A stretch of DNA of 64,000 nucleotides from Burkholderiaceae bacterium. GTDB taxonomy: Bacteria > Pseudomonadota > Gammaproteobacteria > Burkholderiales > Burkholderiaceae_C. The DNA lies in NCBI GenBank assembly GCA_024235915.1, contig JACKLO010000007.1, forward strand, positions 496,001-560,000. The letters run 5' to 3'. The notes beneath the pieces were generated by a model that was not told the DNA's origin, did no database searches, and saw only the letters and a list, made by a program, of their open reading frames with translations. Every line of letters begins with the position of its first letter. Within the stretch, counting starts at the first letter, position 1. Both the position numbers and the translations under genes were made by a program. Below are positions 56,919-64,000 of this stretch, piece after piece.

Positions 56919-57725
56919 GTGAATCAGACCCCGAAGCGCCCCCGGTTTCCCGCCGCGCTGTCCGAATCGGCAGTGCGCAGTGGGTCAGCGCCGGTGCTGA
57001 ACCGCCCGCAGCGCCTGCTGGCCGAGGCGGCACGCGAAGCGTCGCGTCGCAGCGCACCGACAGGGCTCGGCATGGATTCATCGGCCGTCCGCAGCCGCAT
57101 GGTCCAACGCCTTCGCGCGGACGGCGTGGTCGACGAATCCGTGCTGGCCGCCTTTGGCGACGTGCTCCGGCACCGCTTCGTGGATTCCGCGCTGGCCACA
57201 CAGGCGTATGAGGACACGAGCCTGCCGATCGGCCTCGGCCAGACCATCTCCAAGCCGTCCGTGGTGGCCCGCATGCTGGCGCTCGCTGCGGCATCCGCGG
57301 CGTCCCAGGCCAGGGGCTCGTTGGGGCAAGTGCTCGAGATCGGCACCGGCTGCGGCTACCAGGCGGCGCTGCTCGCGCGCCTGGGGCGGCATGTCGTGTC
57401 GATCGAGCGCCTGCAGCCGCTGCACGAACGCGCACGGGCCCACCTGGCCGACGACGCGGCACGTACCCGTGTGCGCCTGGTCTGGGGCGATGGACGCTTC
57501 GGGCACCCGCCGCAAGCGCCCTACGACACCATCGTGGCGGCTGCCGGCGGCGAGGACATCCCTGCCGCCTGGCTGGAGCAGCTGGCCGACGGGGGCCGGC
57601 TGGTGGCGCCGGTGCACCAGGGGCCTGCGCAGGCCCTCGTGGTGGTCGACCGTGACGGTGAACGTTACCTGCGGCAACGCTTCGAGACGGTTCTTTTCGT
57701 CCCCCTAAAATCCGGCGTGGCATGA
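56919..57725 (+). CDS. pcm: Protein-L-isoaspartate O-methyltransferase
   Basis: 268 residues from GTG 56919. An N-terminal extension of about 45 residues precedes the usual enzyme. EDTSLPIGLGQTISKPSVVARM holds the isoaspartyl-binding region, and VLEIGTGCGYQAALLARLG the SAM-binding motif I. Repairs isomerised aspartates using SAM. Its TGA overlaps the nlpD ATG (ATGA). Confidence 0.95.
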   Translation: MNQTPKRPRFPAALSESAVRSGSAPVLNRPQRLLAEAAREASRRSAPTGLGMDSSAVRSRMVQRLRADGVVDESVLAAFGDVLRHRFVDSALATQAYEDTSLPIGLGQTISKPSVVARMLALAAASAASQARGSLGQVLEIGTGCGYQAALLARLGRHVVSIERLQPLHERARAHLADDAARTRVRLVWGDGRFGHPPQAPYDTIVAAAGGEDIPAAWLEQLADGGRLVAPVHQGPAQALVVVDRDGERYLRQRFETVLFVPLKSGVA

Positions 57726-58633
57726 AACTTCAGCACATTGTTCTGGCGCTCGCGGTCTCCGCGCTGGCCGCCTGCACGTCGCCCAAGCACCGCGCGCCGG
57801 TCGAGGAGCGCGGCACCCTGTCCAGGCCTGTTGCGGTGGCGACGCCACCGGCGCCGGCGGCTTCGGCGCCCGCGCCAGGGCAGGCCATGCCTGCACAGAC
57901 GCCTCCTGACGACGCCGCGGGGCGGCCCGCGGCGGGCACCTATGTGGTCAAGGCCGGCGACACGCTGATCCGCATCGGGCTTGAATCGGGGCAGAACTGG
58001 CGTGACATCGCGCGCTGGAGCGGCCTGGAGAACCCCAACGCGCTGGAGGTGGGCCAGGTCTTGCGCGTGACGCCGCCAGAGGCCGCGCCCGGCGCCGCGG
58101 TGGCGCAGCCGGTGGCGCCGGCACCTCGCATCGAATCCAGGCCGCTTTCACCGGGTGGTGCGGTCGCTGTCGGCGGGCAGGCTGCCGGCACGCCCGGCAC
58201 CTCGGCATCCCCGGCCGGTTCGCCGCCCACCCCGCCGGTGCCCAAGGACCCGAAGGAAGCCGACGATGGCCTGACCTGGCAATGGCCGGCGACGGGTGCG
58301 GTGCTGCGGGGCTTCGACGAAGCGCGCAGCAAGGGCCTGGCCATAGGCGGCCAGGCTGGCGATCCGGTGCTGGCCGCGGCCGACGGGCGCGTGGTGTATG
58401 CAGGTTCCGGTCTGCGGGGTTACGGCAACCTGGTCATCGTCAAGCACAACGCCACCTACCTCAGCGCCTACGCGCACAACCAGGCGCTGCTGGTGAAGGA
58501 GGATCAGGTGGTGCGGCGTGGCCAGAAGATCGCCGAAATGGGGTCCAGCGACGCGGATCGCGTGCAACTCCATTTCGAGATCCGCCGCCTCGGACGGCCC
58601 GTGGACCCTGCACGGTTTCTGCCCGCCCGCTGA
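57722..58633 (+). CDS. nlpD: NlpD-like LysM/M23 lipoprotein, amidase activator
   Basis: 303 residues from ATG 57722. Lipobox LAAC (15-18), proline/alanine linker, LysM domain (TYVVKAGDTLIRIGLESG...VGQVLRV, about 73-117), a second linker and a C-terminal LytM/M23 domain. The usual H-x-x-x-D metal ligands are replaced (GLAIGGQAGD) while LHFEIR is kept, so it is catalytically inactive like E. coli NlpD, which activates cell-wall amidases in division. rpoS, its common downstream neighbour, is absent here. Confidence 0.92.
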   Translation: MKLQHIVLALAVSALAACTSPKHRAPVEERGTLSRPVAVATPPAPAASAPAPGQAMPAQTPPDDAAGRPAAGTYVVKAGDTLIRIGLESGQNWRDIARWSGLENPNALEVGQVLRVTPPEAAPGAAVAQPVAPAPRIESRPLSPGGAVAVGGQAAGTPGTSASPAGSPPTPPVPKDPKEADDGLTWQWPATGAVLRGFDEARSKGLAIGGQAGDPVLAAADGRVVYAGSGLRGYGNLVIVKHNATYLSAYAHNQALLVKEDQVVRRGQKIAEMGSSDADRVQLHFEIRRLGRPVDPARFLPAR

Positions 58634-58651
58634 GCCTGGCGCACCTCGCCA

Positions 58652-58671
58652 GCGTGACGCCGGTGTCACGC
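58652..58671. terminator. Hairpin after nlpD
   Basis: GCGTGAC-GCCGGT-GTCACGC, perfect 7-bp stem 18 bp after the nlpD stop. No T-tract, so it may be a weak terminator or RNA-stabilising hairpin between the surE and liv operons. Confidence 0.4.
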
Positions 58672-58775
58672 AGGCGTCAGCGTTTCCCTGAAGTGATGGC
58701 CTGCCAGGTGCGGGCTAGCATGTTCCGAATCGGTCACGCCGTGTCCGAACGGTTCAAGGCGCTCAGGGAGACGGG

Positions 58776-59651
58776 TTGCAACTGGTCCAGCTGATCATCA
58801 GCGGCATCGCGCAAGGCTGTATCTACGGCCTGATCGCATTGGGCTTCGTGCTCATCTACAAGGCCACCGAAACGGTCAGCTTCGCACAGGGCGACCTGAT
58901 GATGCTGGGGGCGTTCTGCGGCCTGGCGTTGATGACGTTTCTGGGCTGGCCCTTCTGGCTGGCCGTGTTGTGCGCCATTGCCGCGATGGCTGCTTTCGGG
59001 ATGCTGGCGGAGCGTGCGGTGATCCGGCCCATCCTGGGGCAGCCGGCCTTCTCGATCGTGATGCTGACGATCGGCATCGGCTACATCGCGCGCGGCCTGA
59101 TCACCATGATCCCGGGCATCGGTACCGAGACCCATGTGCTGCCGGTCCCCTACAAGGATCAGATCTGGCGTCTGGGCGGTGTGGTGCTCAATGTCGAGCA
59201 GATGGTGGTGATCGTCGTGACGGCCATCCTGTGCGGCGCGCTGTTCGCACTGTTCCGCTACAGCCGCATCGGCATCGCCATGCAGGCGGCGTCTCAGAAC
59301 CAGTTGGCGGCGTACTACATGGGCATCCCGGTCAAGCGGCTCAACGGCATGGTCTGGGGTCTGGCGGCCGCGGTGGCGGCCATCGCCGGCCTGCTGCTGG
59401 CGCCCATCACGTTCGTGCACGCGAACATGGGTTTCATTGGGCTCAAGGCCTTCCCGGCGGCCGTGGTAGGCGGCTTCGGCAGCTTGCCCGGCGCCATCGT
59501 CGGGGGGCTGATCATCGGCATCGTCGAGTCGCTGGCTGGCTTCTACCTGCCCGAAGGCGTCAAGGACATTGCCGCCTACGTCGTCGTGCTCGTGATGCTG
59601 ATGGTCAAGCCCAACGGGCTGTTCGGCGAATCGCTGCGCAAGAAGGTCTGA
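58776..59651 (+). CDS. livH: Branched-chain amino-acid-type ABC permease LivH
   Basis: 291 residues from TTG 58776, with GGGAG upstream. LVQLIISGIAQGCIYGLIAL start, about eight helices and the conserved AFPAAVVGGFGSLPGAIVGG segment of LivH permeases. First gene of the livHMGF-ligase operon. No binding-protein gene is in the window. With the ligase downstream, the substrate may be an organic acid rather than leucine; that is inference. Confidence 0.93.
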   Translation: MQLVQLIISGIAQGCIYGLIALGFVLIYKATETVSFAQGDLMMLGAFCGLALMTFLGWPFWLAVLCAIAAMAAFGMLAERAVIRPILGQPAFSIVMLTIGIGYIARGLITMIPGIGTETHVLPVPYKDQIWRLGGVVLNVEQMVVIVVTAILCGALFALFRYSRIGIAMQAASQNQLAAYYMGIPVKRLNGMVWGLAAAVAAIAGLLLAPITFVHANMGFIGLKAFPAAVVGGFGSLPGAIVGGLIIGIVESLAGFYLPEGVKDIAAYVVVLVMLMVKPNGLFGESLRKKV

Positions 59652-59661
59652 GGGCGCACGC

Positions 59662-60738
59662 ATGCGGTTTCTCTTCAAGACCAGCTATGAACAGGACGTG
59701 CGCCTGGCCAAGCACGGTGGGCACGTCTTCTGGTACTCGGCGCTCGGTGTGTTCCTGGTGCTGTCGCCCTGGCTGCTGCCGGAGTACTGGCTGGCGCAGC
59801 TGACGTTCGTCCTGATCTACGCGGTGGTGGGCCTGGGCCTGATGCTGCTGGCAGGATTCACCGGGTTGTTCTCGATCGGGCATGCCGCATTCCTCGGTGT
59901 CGGTGCCTACACCCAGGCGGTGCTGAACAACATGGGCGTGCCGTTCCCGCTGGCGCTGGCCGCGGCGGGGCTGCTGTCGGCGTTGGTGGGCGTGATCGTC
60001 GGCATGCCGGCGCTGCGCGTGAAGGGCATCTACCTGGGCATCGCCACGCTGGCCTTCGGCTTCGTGGTCGAGGAGGTCTTCGCGCGCTGGGAGCACGTCA
60101 CTGGCGGCAATGCCGGGCTGTTCGTCAACCCACCGTCCATCGGCAGTTGGCAGATCGAATCCGGCACCGGTTTCTACTTCCTGTGCCTGGTGATCGCCGT
60201 GCTGTCCACGCTGGCGATCCTGAACCTGTTGCGGTCACCCACCGGGCGCGCCTTCGTGGCCATCCGAGATTCCGAGATCTCGGCGCAGAGCATGGGCATC
60301 CATCTTGCGCGCTACAAGACGCTTTCATTTGCGCTGTCTGCAGCGCTGGCAGGGCTGGGCGGCGCCTTGTACGCGCACAAGATCCAGTTTCTGTCGCCCG
60401 AGCAGTTCAACATCATCCAGTCGATCGACCTGCTGTTGATGGTGGTGATCGGCGGGCTTGGTTCAGTGCACGGTGCCTTCCTCGGCGCCATCTTCCTGAT
60501 CTCGATGCCGCAGTTGATCGCACTGGGCAAGGACTGGTTGCCGGCGGCCATCGGTGAGGCGCCAGGCCTGCAGTCCACGGTCTACGGCATCGTGCTCGTG
60601 GCCTTCGTGCTGTTCGAGCCCATGGGCCTCTATGGCCGTTGGCTGAAAGTTCGCACCTTCTTCCAAGTGTTCCCGTTCTACCGCAAGGGCATGTTCAAGC
60701 GGCAGAAGTCGTTCCAGAAGTCGGACCGCCTGAAATGA
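59662..60738 (+). CDS. livM: Branched-chain amino-acid-type ABC permease LivM
   Basis: 358 residues from ATG 59662, 10 bp after livH. About ten helices; LLAGFTGLFSIGHAAFLGVGAY and MGIHLARYKTLSFALSAALAG are LivM signatures. The longer N-terminus and charged C-terminal tail (RKGMFKRQKSFQKSDRLK) are typical of beta-proteobacterial copies next to acyl-CoA ligases. Confidence 0.93.
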   Translation: MRFLFKTSYEQDVRLAKHGGHVFWYSALGVFLVLSPWLLPEYWLAQLTFVLIYAVVGLGLMLLAGFTGLFSIGHAAFLGVGAYTQAVLNNMGVPFPLALAAAGLLSALVGVIVGMPALRVKGIYLGIATLAFGFVVEEVFARWEHVTGGNAGLFVNPPSIGSWQIESGTGFYFLCLVIAVLSTLAILNLLRSPTGRAFVAIRDSEISAQSMGIHLARYKTLSFALSAALAGLGGALYAHKIQFLSPEQFNIIQSIDLLLMVVIGGLGSVHGAFLGAIFLISMPQLIALGKDWLPAAIGEAPGLQSTVYGIVLVAFVLFEPMGLYGRWLKVRTFFQVFPFYRKGMFKRQKSFQKSDRLK

Positions 60739-60810
60739 CGGCCCCAGCATTCTTCGTTCGCAGCCCCGGAAAAGTGCGTCAGGCGCTTTGGGTGGCCAAG
60801 CAGGCCTGAG

Positions 60811-61611
60811 ATGACGAACGACGTCCTCCTCTCTGCCCAGGACCTCAGCGTGCGCTTTGGCGGCGTGCTGGCGGTCAATGGCGTGAGTTTCGAAGTGAAA
60901 CGCGGCGAGGTGTTCACGCTCATCGGCCCCAACGGCGCGGGCAAGACCACGGTCTTCAACCTGATCAGCCGCATCTACACGCCCACCGGTGGCCGTATCC
61001 AGTACGACGGGCTGGACCTGACCGCGCAGCCGCCGCATAGGGTGGCAGGCCTGGGCATCGCACGCACGTTCCAGAACATCGAGCTTTTCGAGCACGCCAG
61101 CGTGCTGCAGAACCTGCTGATTGGTCGCCATACGCACCGGCGCACGAATCTGCTGGACGATCTGCTGTTCACGCCGAAAGCGCGCCGCGCGGCCATCGAC
61201 GACCGCGAGAAGGTCGAGCGCGTGATCGACTTTCTCGATCTGCAGCACCATCGCGAGTCACTGATCGCCGGGCTGCCGTACGGTGTGCGCAAGGTGGTGG
61301 AACTGGCCCGCGCGCTGTGCGCAGAGCCCAAGCTGCTGCTGCTGGACGAGCCTTCCTCAGGCCTCAACGTCGAGGAAACCCAGGACATGGCGTTCTGGAT
61401 CGACGATATTCGGCGCGAGTACGGCATCACGGTGCTGATGGTGGAGCACGACATGTCGCTGGTGTCCAGCGTGTCCGACCGCGTGCTGGCGATGAACCAG
61501 GGCCAGGTACTGGCCATGGGCTCACCCGCCGAGGTGCAGGCGCACCCGGGTGTTGTCGAGGCCTACCTGGGCACGGCCGAGGACGTGACGTCGTTGCGGA
61601 GGCCGTCATGA
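60811..61611 (+). CDS. livG: ABC transporter ATPase LivG
   Basis: 266 residues from ATG 60811. Walker A GPNGAGKT (about 40-47), Q-loop ARTFQNIELF, signature-like LPYGVRKVVELARAL, Walker B LLLLDEPSSGL, H-loop MVEHDM. Note that the signature is YGVRK instead of the classical LSGGQ, as is usual for LivG. Overlaps livF by 4 bp. Confidence 0.93.
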   Translation: MTNDVLLSAQDLSVRFGGVLAVNGVSFEVKRGEVFTLIGPNGAGKTTVFNLISRIYTPTGGRIQYDGLDLTAQPPHRVAGLGIARTFQNIELFEHASVLQNLLIGRHTHRRTNLLDDLLFTPKARRAAIDDREKVERVIDFLDLQHHRESLIAGLPYGVRKVVELARALCAEPKLLLLDEPSSGLNVEETQDMAFWIDDIRREYGITVLMVEHDMSLVSSVSDRVLAMNQGQVLAMGSPAEVQAHPGVVEAYLGTAEDVTSLRRPS

Positions 61612-62390
61612 GCGCTGCGGTCGACGAGATCCTCGTGCTCTCCAACGTCGAGAGCGCCTACGGGCCGATCAAGGCCATACGCGGCGTGAGCCTGAAGGTG
61701 CGTCAGGGCGAGATTGCCACCGTGCTGGGCAGCAACGGCGCGGGCAAGTCCACGATCCTGAAGACCATCTCCGGCATCCTCGACCCCAACCGCGGCAGCA
61801 TCCATTTTCGCGGCGAGAACATCACCGCCAAAGACCCGGCCGACATCGTGCGCCGTGGCCTGAGTCACGTGCCTGAAGGGCGTGAGGTCTTCCCGCTGCT
61901 GTCGGTCCGCGACAACCTGCTGATGGGCGCCTACACGCGCAGTGACCGCGACGCCGTGGCTAGGGATATCGAGGCCGCGATGGGCTATTTCCCGATCCTG
62001 AGGGAGCGTGAGCACCAGGATGCAGGCCTCTTGTCTGGCGGCCAGCAGCAGATGCTGGCCATTGCGCGGGCGCTGGTGGCCGCGCCGCAGATGATCCTGC
62101 TCGACGAGCCCAGCCTGGGCCTGAGCCCCAAGCTCACGAAGGAGATCTTCGAGATCGTGGTGCGCATCAACCGCGAACGCGGCACGACCATCCTGCTGGT
62201 GGAACAGAACGCCAACATGGCGCTGAACGTGGCCGACTATGGCTACGTGCTGGAGAACGGCCGCATCGTGATGGAGGACCCCTGCGCCGTGCTGCGCGAG
62301 AAGGAGGACGTCAAGGAGTTCTACCTCGGCATGAAGGAAGAGGGCGTGCGCGGCGAGCGGCGCTGGAAGAAGAAGAAGACCTGGCGCTGA
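61608..62390 (+). CDS. livF: ABC transporter ATPase LivF
   Basis: 260 residues from ATG 61608 (ATGA overlap with livG). Walker A GSNGAGKS, signature LSGGQQQMLAIARAL, Walker B MILLDEPSLGLSP, H-loop LVEQNANMAL. C-terminal basic extension (GERRWKKKKTWR) absent from classical LivF but common in operons with AMP-ligases. Confidence 0.93.
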   Translation: MSAAVDEILVLSNVESAYGPIKAIRGVSLKVRQGEIATVLGSNGAGKSTILKTISGILDPNRGSIHFRGENITAKDPADIVRRGLSHVPEGREVFPLLSVRDNLLMGAYTRSDRDAVARDIEAAMGYFPILREREHQDAGLLSGGQQQMLAIARALVAAPQMILLDEPSLGLSPKLTKEIFEIVVRINRERGTTILLVEQNANMALNVADYGYVLENGRIVMEDPCAVLREKEDVKEFYLGMKEEGVRGERRWKKKKTWR

Positions 62391-62401
62391 GGAGAACGAC
62401 G

Positions 62402-64000
62402 ATGTCCAACCTCTGGGATGTGCAGCCGCGGCGTGTCGAGACCATCGTCGTGCCCGGCGAGACGGTGCCGGCGATCTTCTGGAACGCCGCGAAGCAGCGT
62501 GCCGGCCAGACCTGGTTGCGCGAGAAGGACCTCGGCATCTGGCGCGCCTGGACCTGGCAACGCGTGGCCGATGCGGTGGCCGAGACCGCACACGGCCTGA
62601 TGGCGCTGGGTTTCGAGCGCGGCGAGACGGTGTCCATCCTGTCGAACACGGTGGTCGAATGGGTGCTGGCCGACCTGGGCGTGCTCAGCTGCGGCGGTAT
62701 CAGCTCCGGCATCTACCCCACGGATGCCGCGTCGCAGGTGCACTACCTCTGCGAGGACTCGCGCACCGCGGTGCTGTTCGTCGAGAACGACGAGCAGCTC
62801 GACAAGGCGCTGGAGGTGCGCGCGCAGCTGCCGCTGCTGCGCAAGATCGTCGTCTTCGACATGGAGGGGCTGCACGACCTGCAGGACGACGGCGTGATCT
62901 CGCTGGAGGCGCTGCGCGAGCTCGGCCGGGCGCACCGGCAGCAGCATCCCGAAGCGATCACGCAGCGCGTGGCGGCCGTGCAGCCCGACGACCTGGCCAT
63001 CCTGGTCTACACCTCGGGCACCACCGGCAAGCCCAAGGGCGCAATGCACAGCCACCGCACGCTGGTCACCTCGATGCGGGGCTACAACCTCACCGGCGGC
63101 CAGGACGAGCAGGACGAGCGCATGTGCTTTCTGCCGCTTTGCCACATCGCCGAGCGCATGGGCGGCGAGTACTTCTGCATGTACACCGGCTCGAAGCTGA
63201 ACTTCGTCGAGAACCCGGAGACGGTGCCGGAGAACGTGCGCGAGATCGCGCCCACGGTGGCCGTGGCGGTGCCGCGGGTGTGGGAGAAGTTCTATTCGGC
63301 GGTGACGATCGCGATCAAGGAGTCGGGCCGTCTGCAGCAGTTGGCCTACGCCTGGGGCGTGGCCACCGGCATGCAAGTGGTCGACAAGGTCATGGCCGGG
63401 CAGCCCGTGCCTGCGTCTCTCAAGCTCAAGTTCCGCCTGGCGCGGCTGCTGGTGCTGGACAACGTGCGCAAGCTCATCGGCATCCATCGCGCGCGTGCCT
63501 GCATCACCGGTGCGGCGCCGATCTCGCCGGACCTCGTGCGCTGGTACATGGCGCTGGGCGTGCCGATGGCCGAGGTCTGGGGCATGACGGAGACCGGCGG
63601 CATCAGCACCTACACGCCCATCGACCGCATCCGCCCGGGCCGCATCGGCATCCCGGCGCCCTACAACGAGGTGCGCATCGACGACGCCACCGGCGAGATC
63701 CTGGTGCGTGGGCCCAACGTGTTCACCGGCTACCTGAACCAGCCGGAGAAGACCGCCGAGACGATCGACGCTGATGGCTGGCTGCACACCGGTGACGTCG
63801 GCCAGGTGGATGCCGATGGCACCTTCCGCATCACCGATCGGATGAAGGACATCATCATCACGGCCGGCGGCAAGAACGTGACGCCCACCGAGATCGAGAA
63901 CGAGCTGAAGTTCTCGCCCTACGTCACTGATGCCGTGGTGATCGGCGACGCGCGGCCCTACCTGGTGGTGCTGATCATGATCGACCAGGAGAACGTCGAG
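62402..64000 (+). CDS. Long-chain-type acyl-CoA synthetase (AMP-forming), 5' part
   Basis: ATG 62402, 11 bp after livF with GGAG upstream; 533 codons visible, C-terminus beyond the window. AMP-binding P-loop LVYTSGTTGKPKGAM, then LPLCHIAERMGG, VWGMTETGG, and the hinge GWLHTGDVG...DRMKDIIITAGGKNVTPTEIE. Activates a carboxylic acid to its CoA ester. Position in a liv operon suggests it thioesterifies the imported acid. Substrate not determinable here. Confidence 0.93.
   Translation, partial: MSNLWDVQPRRVETIVVPGETVPAIFWNAAKQRAGQTWLREKDLGIWRAWTWQRVADAVAETAHGLMALGFERGETVSILSNTVVEWVLADLGVLSCGGISSGIYPTDAASQVHYLCEDSRTAVLFVENDEQLDKALEVRAQLPLLRKIVVFDMEGLHDLQDDGVISLEALRELGRAHRQQHPEAITQRVAAVQPDDLAILVYTSGTTGKPKGAMHSHRTLVTSMRGYNLTGGQDEQDERMCFLPLCHIAERMGGEYFCMYTGSKLNFVENPETVPENVREIAPTVAVAVPRVWEKFYSAVTIAIKESGRLQQLAYAWGVATGMQVVDKVMAGQPVPASLKLKFRLARLLVLDNVRKLIGIHRARACITGAAPISPDLVRWYMALGVPMAEVWGMTETGGISTYTPIDRIRPGRIGIPAPYNEVRIDDATGEILVRGPNVFTGYLNQPEKTAETIDADGWLHTGDVGQVDADGTFRITDRMKDIIITAGGKNVTPTEIENELKFSPYVTDAVVIGDARPYLVVLIMIDQENVE

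Noticed and set aside
62321..63787. 488-codon minus-strand ORF opposite the acyl-CoA ligase
   Set aside because: His/Arg/Val-rich antisense shadow of a clear AMP-binding enzyme.

Overview
The window is a stretch of a high-GC beta-proteobacterial chromosome, probably Burkholderiales judging by the flanking gene content (surE-pcm-nlpD, liv-type ABC operon next to an AMP-ligase). It is interrupted by a very large chromosomal integron of about 48.5 kb (3949-52523). Strain-level identity cannot be read from the sequence.

Left flank (1-3903): an SDR oxidoreductase cut by the window edge, a PfkB-type sugar kinase (KdgK-like), an EamA-type exporter and a DUF2007 zinc-ribbon protein, all on the minus strand, then a divergent quinone oxidoreductase.

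Integron platform (3949-5834): intI on the minus strand with the integron-specific insert and all tyrosine-recombinase catalytic residues. Its promoter contains a LexA box. An unassigned plus-strand ORF (5375-5779) lies between intI and the attI site that ends at 5834.

Cassette array (5835-52523): about 72 slots in one orientation, 69 closed by a recognisable attC (GCCTAAC...GTTAGGC, mostly 126-131 bp, plus one of 60 bp). Two slots end in an attI-like site instead, and one ends in a decayed attC. Slots hold one small gene or none. Recurrent contents are seven GNAT acetyltransferases, three GFA zinc proteins, two intact and one inverted partial NTF2/SnoaL proteins, lipoproteins, many small membrane proteins, a BrnT/BrnA toxin-antitoxin pair, and several nuclease-like or defence-like proteins (PD-(D/E)XK, HNH, NERD, NYN/PIN, HEPN-like). 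There are also a GyrB-like ATPase domain, a TonB C-terminal domain and a YidD-like protein. Several cassettes are duplicated. One ORF-less cassette family (called NC1 here) occurs about ten times. Two IS110/IS1111-type elements (8136-9672 and 32941-34530) each sit inside an attC of an NC1 cassette. Their 3' noncoding regions appear to encode guide RNAs whose putative guides differ in line with the different insertion points.

A structural rule runs through the array. The five bases after TTAGGC at a cassette's start are, in about 64 slots, the exact reverse complement of the five bases before GCCTAA at that same cassette's end, with many different pentamers. The attC stem is therefore five base pairs longer in the free circular cassette than in the array. 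Slots that break the rule are mostly those that look chimeric.

Right flank (52524-64000): a truncated NC1 remnant, a response regulator/sensor kinase pair (minus strand), then surE-pcm-nlpD (rpoS is not next to them), then livH-livM-livG-livF and an acyl-CoA ligase running off the right edge.

All coordinates and alignments were read by eye. Functional names for cassette genes rest on visible motifs only.
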